64,000 bases of DNA, taken from contig JAZUKV010000002.1 in the NCBI GenBank assembly GCA_045643465.1, forward strand, positions 16,579 to 80,578, in the 5' to 3' direction. A program made the position numbers and the translations under genes. A model generated the notes under the pieces. That model saw only the letters and a program-made list of their open reading frames with translations, did no database searches and was not told where the DNA came from. Positions 31,201 through 35,379 of this stretch are shown here, one piece after another (the first letter of the stretch is position 1; each line of letters begins with the position of its first letter). This DNA is from CAG-492 sp045643465. Its GTDB lineage: Bacteria; Bacillota; Clostridia; TANB77; CAG-508.

Positions 31201-31843
31201 TGATAAAGCTACAAAACAAATTGTTTGGGAAGAATCAATAAACGGAATTGATACGTATACAAATGGAAATAAAGATATAAAGATCGTTAAAAAATTTAAA
31301 GTTAAATATTTAAATCTTAATTATAACAAAATTAAAATTGATAACATTGCAAAAACTGAGACTATACTTAAAGAGACTGAAATTAAAAGCGAAAGTGAAG
31401 ATAAACATACTACTGAACAGTCAATTTTTGGTAAGGTTATTGTTACATATATTGACATTGACACAGACGAACAGATTGGTGATAAAATAGTTCTTACTGG
31501 AAAACCAGGCGAAGAGTATGAGGACATAAGAGAAGATCCTCAAGATTATATATTTGTAAAAGATACAAATAATAGTAAAGGAAATTTTATTGAGGGAACT
31601 ATAGATGTCAAATATATGTATAAAAAGATAAAACACGATAAAACAGATGACAAAGATGAAGAAGATGATGAAGAAAAAGATGAGAAAATAAATGTAAAAG
31701 AAGTTCTAGAAGAAAATGTAACAGAAAATACAACGGAATATACTTTAGAGAGTGTAAAAACTGGAGATAATATAGTAATATATGTTGCTCTATGTAGTGT
31801 ATCTATAATCGTGATTGCATGCAGAAAAAGAAAAATTTACTAA
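19298..31843 (+). CDS. Giant sortase-type surface adhesin with about 20 Cna_B repeats (4181 aa)
   Basis: The signal peptide (MKRLSFLKWVVFICIFIII..., cut near NAEG) precedes a unique N-terminal region of about 500 residues. This includes a FlgD-like Ig segment (NTVIWDGKDSSGNYAIPGTY) and an SdrD_B-like module (about 500-595). Then come Cna_B modules, each with xVxKxWDDxNNxxxxRPxxIxVxLxNG and a later YxVxE, the Lys and Glu of self-forming isopeptide bonds. Modules 1-3 and 13-20 are spaced about 100 residues apart. Modules 4-12 each carry an extra module of about 140 residues. A DUF11-like domain (31015-31420), a MucBP-like domain (31430-31625), an acidic linker, SVKTG, a membrane helix and RKRK follow. 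The likely role is a long fibrous stalk on the cell wall, with the binding tip at the N-terminus. The anchor departs from LPXTG. A sortase is at 48592. Confidence 0.92.
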   Translation: MKRLSFLKWVVFICIFIIIGLFFNERQSNAEGTRDMYDYTIGGSSTSSNVNDRWFFDNYLESFTGDSVYYNGDIKNNTVINVYANEGEKIKFASSGSELEITYPSGSKENVSIEQINGSDGFIYSSVEEKSKSYKYLEIVATETGVYTFYLKNQNYCSSDTNAMIDIYNVNSTLPFSSQDKDRYISAWDIQVEGLDGNDINGRVWMDYVSVYRGYSKTNNNSHGNVKLHILTSDGYTYLMKCDGMDPGGMNFFIGTRGLINAQTNEILYKSVPDYTIGNSVYMPVPTNGETKEDKYGKIFFNIPSDDLPDYIKPEIKESQITKKIEFNGSEHKGEEKSSGIFTFSVDHSALYTIRIKNQNTNAVVREISNVAYEGENTVIWDGKDSSGNYAIPGTYVAELEVRNGEYHFILNDVETIHTGITITSEENESSTIYYDNSDIGGYSNLSGTDSKETPFNYSTDFGDHKFINIWAYTNVKNSTEFFILENQTIQKYILKGLVFKDNDKNRAYSTLVDDPISEVKIKIINETTSEEFEAYTTSNGGFSINVPVGRYTVKVADESKQDVLAGYTVVTNNDVQTAINVSSDVTIQDIGYAMNYKNIKIVKKWDDENNAFGARPDKIHIKLMNGDVVAREADVTDENWEYIFEKVPIYDENEDIIKYTIVEDDIQNYELVETTKVQSDDIETYILKNRREKTKIIVRKVWDDFNNRDGLRPDSININVLCGLKLIKVQELNAKNNWQCEILVDKYDALNEEQQYIVVEDEIENYSSEKEILEVKDNTQTIQFTNTQKTIAIEVLKTWIDNNNADNTRPDSITVQILNNNNMVAEHEITKDEMWKYTFVGLPKYDDDGNVITYEIKENAIDGYRLNNIDTNVLVTSENNLDTFELINEYDKTNIKVNKIWDDFDNAENTRPEFITVQILNGESVVVEREITADDNWAYTFRNLNKFDEEGKEINYFVRETDLADYEMTSLKNNGKLMNVDEEIEIETSDYWKKNEDGTWQSTNTAYSGISGKLKSEIFEVTRPTTLNFEMSVSCYQASGNGLYYTLKNIDTDTTIVSTNNAKISGTSRGIVYNYLQYDKVSIPLENPGRYQIEFVINKYQDGSGTLYGLNSGFVRNLSVKKEGTTEEVEITNKYTKKNITVKKNWDDFNNYDNSRPETITVQLKNGENVVREHEIKEEDNWEYTFKNLDVYNQDGSVIEYTVSENNVEGYTLVDQNNIGKRYTVNVPVTFEESSTWIQNDDETWKSTNSGDYTRATIKSNKFIVRDPTTLNFDMSVSSYNSSAYGLYYIVKNADTNVTIADTSNKMIYGTSRGSVYESLSYDHIEIPISETGEYIIEFYFYKYGNVGLNAGFFKNIYFKQTGYTEEIDITNKYNQINIEVEKKWEDFNNINNVRPESINVQLMNGDTVVRTGEILASNDWKLKFNNLDKYDSNGNKINYVIKEDKLENYVLTKQEETGLKFDDIKEIDFDTSYYWSKNADNVWTTTNSSKLNSKEIVLTGPSIISFDMSVSCYSSSSCGAYYTLTNVDTNQVVVTTSNNKLNGTSLGTVYSNLKYNHIEIPIETAGKYVLELGYEKYGSNTGGSYGLNAPYFKNVNCISPRNTVQMEITNELNTTNLKINKKWNDFDNNYNVRPDSVMVEVFDGENIVAEHEIKQDEDWTYTFKNLKKCNENGEQIKYTVREKNLENYKLGLQENKGFLYDIGRDVEIDSYNYWTKNTDDDTWKSNNTSSGSTATLTSKIINIDKECILSFDISVSSYDVSSNYGLGYTLKNADTNTTIVTTTNARIKGTSRGTSYDSLKYDRVEIPIQTPGNYIIEFNYYRYSSSSGGNYGLNSGFVKNIKVFEKGITQDIDITNELNIINLKVDKNWLDAKNVEGKRPEKIHVSVMNGENQVAEHDITAADDWTYTFTNLKKYDENENDIEYVINEDPIDNYVKTNQKDKGFAIDKRADVSLESVNDWTLRADGTWETVITSNKTDILRGNFTIEDPTTLEFDISVSTYNSKSYGLYYILKNIDTNETIITTNNNKLYGTSRGTVYENLQFEHVAIPIEKAGNYQLEFNYYRYQNSTGGSNGLNTAYVKNVFYKEKANTKNIEITNEYDKVDLMVRKNWNDYFNYYESQPDAIHVKLMNGDSLVDEHDITKENEWEYTFTNIDKFDENGNKINYTIVEDAVNNYDFVDTKKIENLKGASSKINMQSSAQWNEIDDGTWQSKGVSNDNIDRIVSESFTVEKAGEIDFDVSVSAYNVNSYGLYYEVKNVETGETVVTTVNNKLVGIDRGIEYASLKYDHINIPIEQPGVYQIEFCYRRYTGSTGGSYGLNAGFFKNLRYTEYKNIEIIEITNQYNKVNVEVTKIWRDADNKYGVRPESIHVKLFNGQNVVAEHDITAENNWSYVFRDIDKNDENGNKINYSVLEDSVDEYMYVGQKNNGLLRNTQIDLKFEESDQWKQNDDGTWQSLDFMYENVAKSEPFKITEPVTLSFDASVSTYSRTGYGLYYVLTNLDTNTEIVNTNSNRINGTDRGTVYEDLQYDNIKIEINEPGRYQLKFIHQRYGYTGGSYGLDAGFFKNAKYFISTNTEGIEITNELNSKNICVTKTWDDDNNLTGNRPSSINVSLYGNGSLVDSKEITSDNDWNVKFENVKKYDTNGEIIKYDVTEEDVDKYICTNIEKTGNIDKYSLEGKTIDQWSKNDDGVWESTSSNNYNPANITFKDIDVIEKGILSFDMSVSSFEYEGYGLSYSVKNVNTNSVIADTTWNKINGISRGNEYSNLKYEHVDIPIDEPGKYEISFIFNGYYNYVGGNYGLNKGFIKNISFEESIAAEKFNLTNKCNVKNVYLKKVWDDNNNEKNARPSSITVNVKNGTEIAATTTVSESDNWEAVINNLPICDTNGEINYTFEEAPIENYKLESIELKDDENYVTMNENEEEYPWIYENGIWQSGNKGIDYTSSRATTNNFEITDGQSLHFEYAISSENTYDKGLYYIYNANTGECVKSSGYISGVTSGSTIDTLVFSEENIYLETGTYYIELRYDKDSSNSDGADVFCIKNIYVKDDQPTKRLVLTNKYEKSKDEPELVTISGTKTWVNDHDNADNTRPEKITINLMNGNDVIESKDVTPDNDGNWTYSFEAYKYDGDGNEIAYTINEESINDYSAEVSGSIVDGFEITNTYTGRIMKTFIINKVWDDENNKANKRPASVNVSVYRDIEGVKTLVKTYTITSEDISANTWSYDVTDLDKYDENGNEIVYTFEEEEMGSIFYQFAESNIEDNKVTITNKFEVPDTKVNAKVIKVWNDEENKAGKRSKDVTVTLYANGEITDKTYVLNAENVVNTENSWEYTFEGLNKYDNNGDSISYSVQEVLDNNNYEMSSKTEFVHEMGFVSTIINTFKKNTELRDIVVKKVWDDEGNKAGKRPNEITVNLLNGEIIKTAVLNAENNWTVTFEGIPKYNDLNNEIEYTAEETNITSIFYKQTNNTGIANESGEITITNKFEVPDTKVTLDVEKVWDDNDSEKRPEYISVQLLANGTAEGTTITLDSTKQWAYTYSDLIKYDENGNEINYTVKELATNNIYYKAENAKYDKVGNKVTITNKFVVPDEKVKVKVNKIWDDNADNAEKRPETLEIELSNGQKYIMSASDADVVDKNIWTYTFENLEKYNAQNGDEIVYTAVENFDNENYTSTVENKVENGVKVITFTNKYAPNTEKRDILVEKIWEDSNNVNNKRPTSIIVKLSDGITQVGEKTMYADQNGNWTCTFKDLPKYDSKNNEIKYIATEICDSIFYVEKTHENVMNSDGKITITNKFDVPDDTIDIAVNKVWDDENNRDGRRPEILTIVIKNDADEELKRISISGNEKTNEGWNGTFKDMRKYDETTGDEAKYNIDEVDENNNLELYIKSVNGTTITNTYKLNNPRIEDPVTSKNGPEFIYSSDEILEYTVTYTATIVDFYGDANIKIVDQLPYEIDENLSDLNDGTYDKATKQIVWEESINGIDTYTNGNKDIKIVKKFKVKYLNLNYNKIKIDNIAKTETILKETEIKSESEDKHTTEQSIFGKVIVTYIDIDTDEQIGDKIVLTGKPGEEYEDIREDPQDYIFVKDTNNSKGNFIEGTIDVKYMYKKIKHDKTDDKDEEDDEEKDEKINVKEVLEENVTENTTEYTLESVKTGDNIVIYVALCSVSIIVIACRKRKIY
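21978..28517 (+). repeat. Nine tandem composite repeats of about 725 bases inside the adhesin gene
   Basis: Unit starts are near 21978, 22706, 23430, 24145, 24885, 25610, 26342, 27066 and 27790; spacing stays between about 715 and 740 bases. Each unit encodes one Cna_B module and one second module with the pattern W..NxDGTWxS, FDxSVSxY, GLYYxLKNxDTN, LxGTSRGxxYxxLxYDHIxIPI, PGxYxxEF, YGLNxGFxKN. The ninth second module is divergent (GVTSGS for GTSRG). At DNA level the copies are clearly diverged, so they are not a recent expansion. Confidence 0.85.
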
Positions 31844-31877
31844 ACTGAAACAATTAAATAATTAGAATATGCATAAA

Positions 31878-31906
31878 GGCGGGGTTTTTTAATGAAAAAC
31901 CTCGCT
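31878..31906 (+). terminator. Terminator after the adhesin gene
   Basis: GGCGGGGTTTTT and AAAAACCTCGCTT form a stem with one G-U pair around a short AATG loop, 34 bases after the stop codon. Confidence 0.75.
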
Positions 31907-31963
31907 TAAATTATATATATTGGGTAAAACAATCTACAATTATTGTTTTTTTTATTTTTTTAC

Positions 31964-31992
31964 TTGACTTTTTAGATATCTTTTGATATTAT
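31964..31992 (+). promoter_or_regulatory. Promoter for tRNA-Gly
   Basis: TTGACT (31964-31969), 17 bases, TATTAT (31987-31992). The mature tRNA begins 15 bases further on. Confidence 0.65.
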
Positions 31993-32006
31993 AATTTTGT
32001 TGTTAT

Positions 32007-32082
32007 GCGGGAATAGCTCAGTTGATAGAGCGCTGCCTTGCCAAGGCAGAGGTCGCGGGTTTGAGCCCCGTTTCCCGCTCCA
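32007..32082 (+). tRNA. tRNA-Gly (anticodon GCC)
   Basis: Acceptor GCGGGAA pairs with TTCCCGC, D-arm AGCTCAGTTGATAGAGC, anticodon loop TTGCCAA with GCC, discriminator T, CCA encoded. 76 bases. Confidence 0.97.
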
Positions 32083-32120
32083 ATAAATTTTATTACATTT
32101 TGTAATAAAATTTATTTTTT
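32083..32120 (+). terminator. Terminator between the two tRNA genes
   Basis: A perfect AT stem of about 15 bp (AATAAATTTTATTACA, whose first A is the CCA end at 32082, with TGTAATAAAATTTATT) and a TTTT tail. It begins at the last base of the tRNA-Gly CCA. Confidence 0.75.
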
Positions 32121-32139
32121 AGAATATATATTAATATCT

Positions 32140-32213
32140 GGCGCCTTAGCCAAGCGGTAAGGCACGAGTCTGCAAAACTCTGATGATCGGTCCGACTCCG
32201 ATAGGCGCCTCCA
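32140..32213 (+). tRNA. tRNA-Cys (anticodon GCA)
   Basis: Acceptor GGCGCCT pairs with AGGCGCC, anticodon loop CTGCAAA with GCA, T-loop TCCGACTCC region intact, discriminator T, CCA encoded. 74 bases. Confidence 0.96.
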
Positions 32214-32217
32214 TAAT

Positions 32218-32260
32218 AAAAAAGAGAAAATGTTGATATATCAATGTTTTCTCTTTTTTT
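32218..32260 (+). terminator. Terminator after tRNA-Cys
   Basis: A long stem, AAAAGAGAAAATGTTGAT against ATCAATGTTTTCTCTTTT with two G-U pairs, and a seven-T tail. Confidence 0.85.
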
Positions 32261-32421
32261 GTTGCATTTTTTATTCTTACAGTCTTCTATTATTTTATCA
32301 AAGTCTGACATATACAATTTATCTTGTATAATTCTGAAATTTTGTATTCTACTATTGACTTTTAAATAGTTTTTTATAATAATACAAATAGTAAAAATTC
32401 TTAGAAGAAAGGGAATATATA

Positions 32422-32886
32422 ATGAAAGAAATTTATAAAATAGATATGTTGTGTAAGCATTTTAAAGGGAAAACCTTGCTAGAAAAAAATATTTATAAAA
32501 TTATAGCATTGCATGTCAAGGGAAAAGATGTAGATCAATCCAAAATCACATATTCTGGTGATAGAGATTTACAAAGTGCAACTAATTTAGTTATATATGC
32601 TAATATTTTTCAAGATAATCGCTTATTTGCAAGAGAATATGAAGATATAAGTTCAGAGCTTAGTATAGAAAAGAAAAATGAGTTTAATCAAGATATTAGA
32701 GTGCAACCATTAAATTTTGAAGAAATCAAACTAGTATCAACACACGAATTTCGTGAAGAAAAGATAAAATATACACAGGATAAATTTAAAAAAAGATATA
32801 CAAAAGGAAAGGTAAAATTCACAAAAAAATATTATTTTTTTTGTGAATTTTTTGTGAAGAAAAACGCAAAATATCGTAAACATTGA
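32422..32886 (+). CDS. Small DUF1653-like protein of unknown function
   Basis: 154 residues ending in TGA. Residues 8-70 (LCKHFKGKTLLEKNIYKIIA, then LVIYANIFQDNRLFAREYEDISSEL) resemble the DUF1653 pattern in which a HFKG...Y.vl segment is followed by a VvY..l....vR.. segment, but an insert of about 20 residues separates them. The C-terminal 45 residues are very basic (many Lys, Arg, Tyr, Phe). AGAAAGGGAA lies before ATG. It stands alone between the tRNA genes and the dcw promoter. DUF1653 has no known role. The last 20 codons run through an A/T-rich stretch and may not be conserved. Confidence 0.6.
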   Translation: MKEIYKIDMLCKHFKGKTLLEKNIYKIIALHVKGKDVDQSKITYSGDRDLQSATNLVIYANIFQDNRLFAREYEDISSELSIEKKNEFNQDIRVQPLNFEEIKLVSTHEFREEKIKYTQDKFKKRYTKGKVKFTKKYYFFCEFFVKKNAKYRKH

Positions 32887-33008
32887 AAAAACGTAAACAA
32901 CTAGAAAATAGTTGAATGTAAAGGTTAAAGAAGATAACATAAAAACCAAACAAAAGTTTGAAAACACCAAAAAAACAACGTTATTTCAAAAAAAATTCAA
33001 AAAAAGTG

Positions 33009-33037
33009 TTGCAATTTCAAAAACGTTGTATTACAAT
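33009..33037 (+). promoter_or_regulatory. Promoter of the dcw cluster
   Basis: TTGCAA (33009-33014), 17 bases, TACAAT (33032-33037). The expected start of transcription falls at about 33044, on the first MraZ-type box. Confidence 0.65.
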
Positions 33038-33042
33038 TTACT

Positions 33043-33069
33043 TAAGTGGTAGAAAGTGGTAAAAAGTGG
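33043..33069 (+). promoter_or_regulatory. MraZ operator: three AAGTGG boxes at 10-base spacing
   Basis: AAGTGG occurs at 33044, 33054 and 33064, each preceded by A or T and separated by four bases, that is, one helical turn. This matches the tandem GTGG/AAAGTGG boxes to which MraZ octamers bind before mraZ in other bacteria. A further AAAGTGT lies 40 bases upstream (33003), in the same phase. Confidence 0.88.
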
Positions 33070-33096
33070 AGCTACTTAGTAAGTGAGGTGAGACCA

Positions 33097-33528
33097 ATGT
33101 TAATTGGAGAATACGAACATTCACTAGATGATAAAGGCAGAGTTATAATGCCAGTTAAGTTAAGATTAGACATAGGAGAACGTTTTATTATAACTAAAGG
33201 CTTAGACGGGTGTTTATTTGTGTTTTCACAATCAGAATGGTCTAATTTTGAAGAAAAGCTTAAATCTTTACCATTAACTAACAAAAATGCAAGAGATTTT
33301 GTTAGATTCTTTCTATCAGGAGCAACAGAGTGTGAACTAGATAAACAAGGCAGATTCTTAATAGTTAATAATTTGCGTGAATATGCAGAAATAACTAAAG
33401 AAGTTGTTATTATTGGGGTTGGCACAAGACTTGAAATTTGGAACAAAGATAAATGGAAAAATTACAATAGTGATGAAAATATTTCACCAGATGATATAGC
33501 AGAAAACATGACAATGTTAGGTATATAA
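33097..33528 (+). CDS. mraZ: Transcriptional regulator MraZ
   Basis: 143 residues; a ring-forming DNA-binding protein with two AbrB-like halves, each with a DxKGR-type motif (SLDDKGRVIMP near residue 9 and ELDKQGRFLI near 83). It controls the division and wall cluster that it heads. ATG 33097 has GAGGTGA about seven bases upstream and gives the usual MLIGEYEHSLD opening; the frame continues upstream to 33046 but overlaps the operator. Probably autoregulated through the boxes at 33043-33069. Confidence 0.96.
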   Translation: MLIGEYEHSLDDKGRVIMPVKLRLDIGERFIITKGLDGCLFVFSQSEWSNFEEKLKSLPLTNKNARDFVRFFLSGATECELDKQGRFLIVNNLREYAEITKEVVIIGVGTRLEIWNKDKWKNYNSDENISPDDIAENMTMLGI

Positions 33529-33551
33529 CTTGCAAAAGTTTATATAAAAAA

Positions 33552-33608
33552 ACAAAAGATAAAATATTAGGATACAAAAGATAAAATAATTAAGATACAA
33601 AAGATAAA
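33552..33608 (+). repeat. Three direct repeats ACAAAAGATAAA between mraZ and rsmH
   Basis: Identical 12-mers start at 33552, 33574 and 33597, that is, 22 and 23 bases apart (about two helical turns). The second and third extend to ATACAAAAGATAAA. Possibly protein-binding sites. Confidence 0.6.
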
Positions 33609-33713
33609 GCTAAGCATATATACGAATGTTGGCTTAACTAAAGATGAATTAATTTAATGTACGAAAGTATTTTTAGGTACTAAAGAGCAAAGATTTAATG
33701 ATTTTAAGCTACA

Positions 33714-33748
33714 TAACAGGTTGGTATTTTTATAATACCAACTGTTGT
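33714..33748 (+). other. Stem-loop before rsmH
   Basis: AACAGGTTGGTATT pairs with AATACCAACTGTT with a single bulged G, around a loop of about five bases. No T-run follows, so it may be an mRNA structure rather than a terminator. Confidence 0.5.
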
Positions 33749-33785
33749 GCTATATGATAAAAATATAAAAGTAGAGGGTGAATAT

Positions 33786-34737
33786 TTGGAATTTAAGCAT
33801 AAACCGGTATTATTAGATGAATGTATTGAAGGATTGAATATTAAGCCGGATGGAATATATGTAGATGGTACTTTGCGGAGGTGCAGGACACAGTAAAGTC
33901 ATTTTAGAGCATCTTTCTAATAAAGGATTATTGATTGGAATAGATAGAGATGATGATGCTTTAAATGCTGCAAAGGAAAATTTAAAAGATTATAAAAATG
34001 TGAAATATATTCACGGAAATCATGATGATATTAGTAGAATCCTAAAAGAAATTGGCATTGAAAGTGTGGATGGAATTTTATTAGACCTAGGTGTTTCATC
34101 ATATCAGTTAGATGAAAAATCTAGGGGATTTAGCTACATTGGAAATAATGAATTAGATATGAGAATGGATAAAACTCAAAGTTTGACAGCAAAAGAAGTT
34201 GTTAACACATATTCAGAAGAGCATTTAGCAGAAATTATTTTCGAATATGGTGAAGAGCGTTTTTCAAAAAATATAGCAAGAAATATTTGTAAAGAGCGTG
34301 TAAATAAAGAAATACAAACAACTGCAGAGCTAGTTGATATTATTGAAAGATCTATTCCAAAGTCTAAACAAAAAGATGGACATCCAGCTAAAAGAACTTT
34401 TCAAGCAATAAGAATAGAAGTAAATGATGAATTAAAACCATTATATAATACTGTTATAAACAGTATTAAAGCATTAAAGCATAACGGAAGACTTTGTATT
34501 ATTACTTTTCATTCATTAGAAGATAGGGCTGTTAAACAAGCATATACAGATGCTGAAGGAAAATGTACATGTCCTAAGGATCTTCCTTATTGTGTTTGTA
34601 ATTATAAATCATTTGGAAAAATTATTAATAAAAAACCAATAGTTTCAACAAAAGAAGAGCTAAAATTAAATAGTAGAGCACAGAGTGCAAAACTAAGAAT
34701 TTTTGAAAGAAAAGAGGTGAAAACTTATGGCGAATAG
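33786..34737 (+). CDS. rsmH: 16S rRNA m4C1402 methyltransferase RsmH, with a one-base frameshift
   Basis: RsmH methylates cytidine 1402 in the ribosomal decoding centre. The frame from TTG 33786 (after AGAGGGTG) encodes the normal start (MEFKHKPVLLDECIEGL...VDGTL) but an extra C at 33876 breaks it, with a stop at 33894-33896. From 33877 the other frame continues with GGAGHSKVILEHL, the SAM-binding loop, and everything to the normal C-terminus, including NELDMRMD, HPAKRTFQAIRIEVNDEL and ITFHSLEDR. Without the C the protein would be about 317 residues and ordinary. ATG 33865 would give a protein lacking the first 26 residues or so and part of the fold. Its end overlaps the next gene by 11 bases. 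Either a true mutation or a sequence error. Confidence 0.88.
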
Positions 34738-35293
34738 GGCGTATGGATATCAAGGGTACAATAATAAAGGGTACCAATTTGAAACGAGCCCCAAAAAGTT
34801 GCAGCCAGAATACGATACTGAAGATATTGAGCAAAAAAAGAAAACAAAAAAAGCAGCTAATAAAAAAGTTGATAGCAAAAAAATTATTAGGGAAAATGCT
34901 ATAAAAGGTATAACTAAAACAGAGCTTAATAAAAAAGCAAAATTAGTTTGCTATATAGTATTCGGTTTTACTGTACTATTTACCATAAGTTATAGAAATT
35001 CTATAATAAATGAGAAATTTAACCAGAAAGAGTCATTAAAAATGGAGCTTGCTGAAATTCAAAAAGTAAATGAGCAGCTTCAAGTTAGTGTTGAAAATGA
35101 GTTAAATTTAACGAGTGTAGAAAAATTAGCAAAAGAAAAATTGGGAATGAGTAAACTAAACAATACTCAAAAAATATATGTAAGTTTACCTAAAAAGGAA
35201 TATGTGGAGACAAAAGCAGAAAGCCTTTTAGAGGAGGAGAAGGAAGATATATTTAAAACAATAATTAATAAATTTACAAAGCTTATAAAATAG
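34727..35293 (+). CDS. ftsL: FtsL-like septum protein
   Basis: 188 residues: a basic, Lys-rich cytoplasmic part (1-95), one transmembrane helix (about 98-116, LVCYIVFGFTVLFTISY), then a coiled coil (about 120-150) and the short conserved-style EKLAKEKLGM segment. This topology and the position between rsmH and the PBP gene are those of FtsL, which recruits and activates the septal FtsW-FtsI pair. The sequence itself is poorly conserved in this family, so the name rests mostly on layout. It starts inside the rsmH 3' end. Confidence 0.75.
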   Translation: MANRAYGYQGYNNKGYQFETSPKKLQPEYDTEDIEQKKKTKKAANKKVDSKKIIRENAIKGITKTELNKKAKLVCYIVFGFTVLFTISYRNSIINEKFNQKESLKMELAEIQKVNEQLQVSVENELNLTSVEKLAKEKLGMSKLNNTQKIYVSLPKKEYVETKAESLLEEEKEDIFKTIINKFTKLIK

Positions 35294-35296
35294 GGG

Positions 35297-35330
35297 GACT
35301 AAATTTAAATCAAAATTTAGTCTTTTTTTT
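35297..35330 (+). terminator. Terminator inside the dcw cluster, after ftsL
   Basis: GACTAAATTT (35297-35306) pairs with AAATTTAGTC (35313-35322), followed by eight T. It would cut or attenuate transcription between ftsL and the PBP gene. Confidence 0.85.
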
Positions 35331-35379
35331 GTCTTTTCTAATATTATATAATAGTAAAATTTAAACTCTTGGAGGCATA

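Noticed and set aside
32093..32317. Minus-strand frame of 74 codons containing AYRSRTDHQSFADSCLTAWLRR
   Set aside because: It is the antisense of tRNA-Cys and its flanks; this is a well-known false protein produced by reading through tRNA genes.
33552..33608. CRISPR-like direct repeats
   Set aside because: Only three 12-base repeats with spacers of about 10 bases and no cas genes; too short for a CRISPR array.
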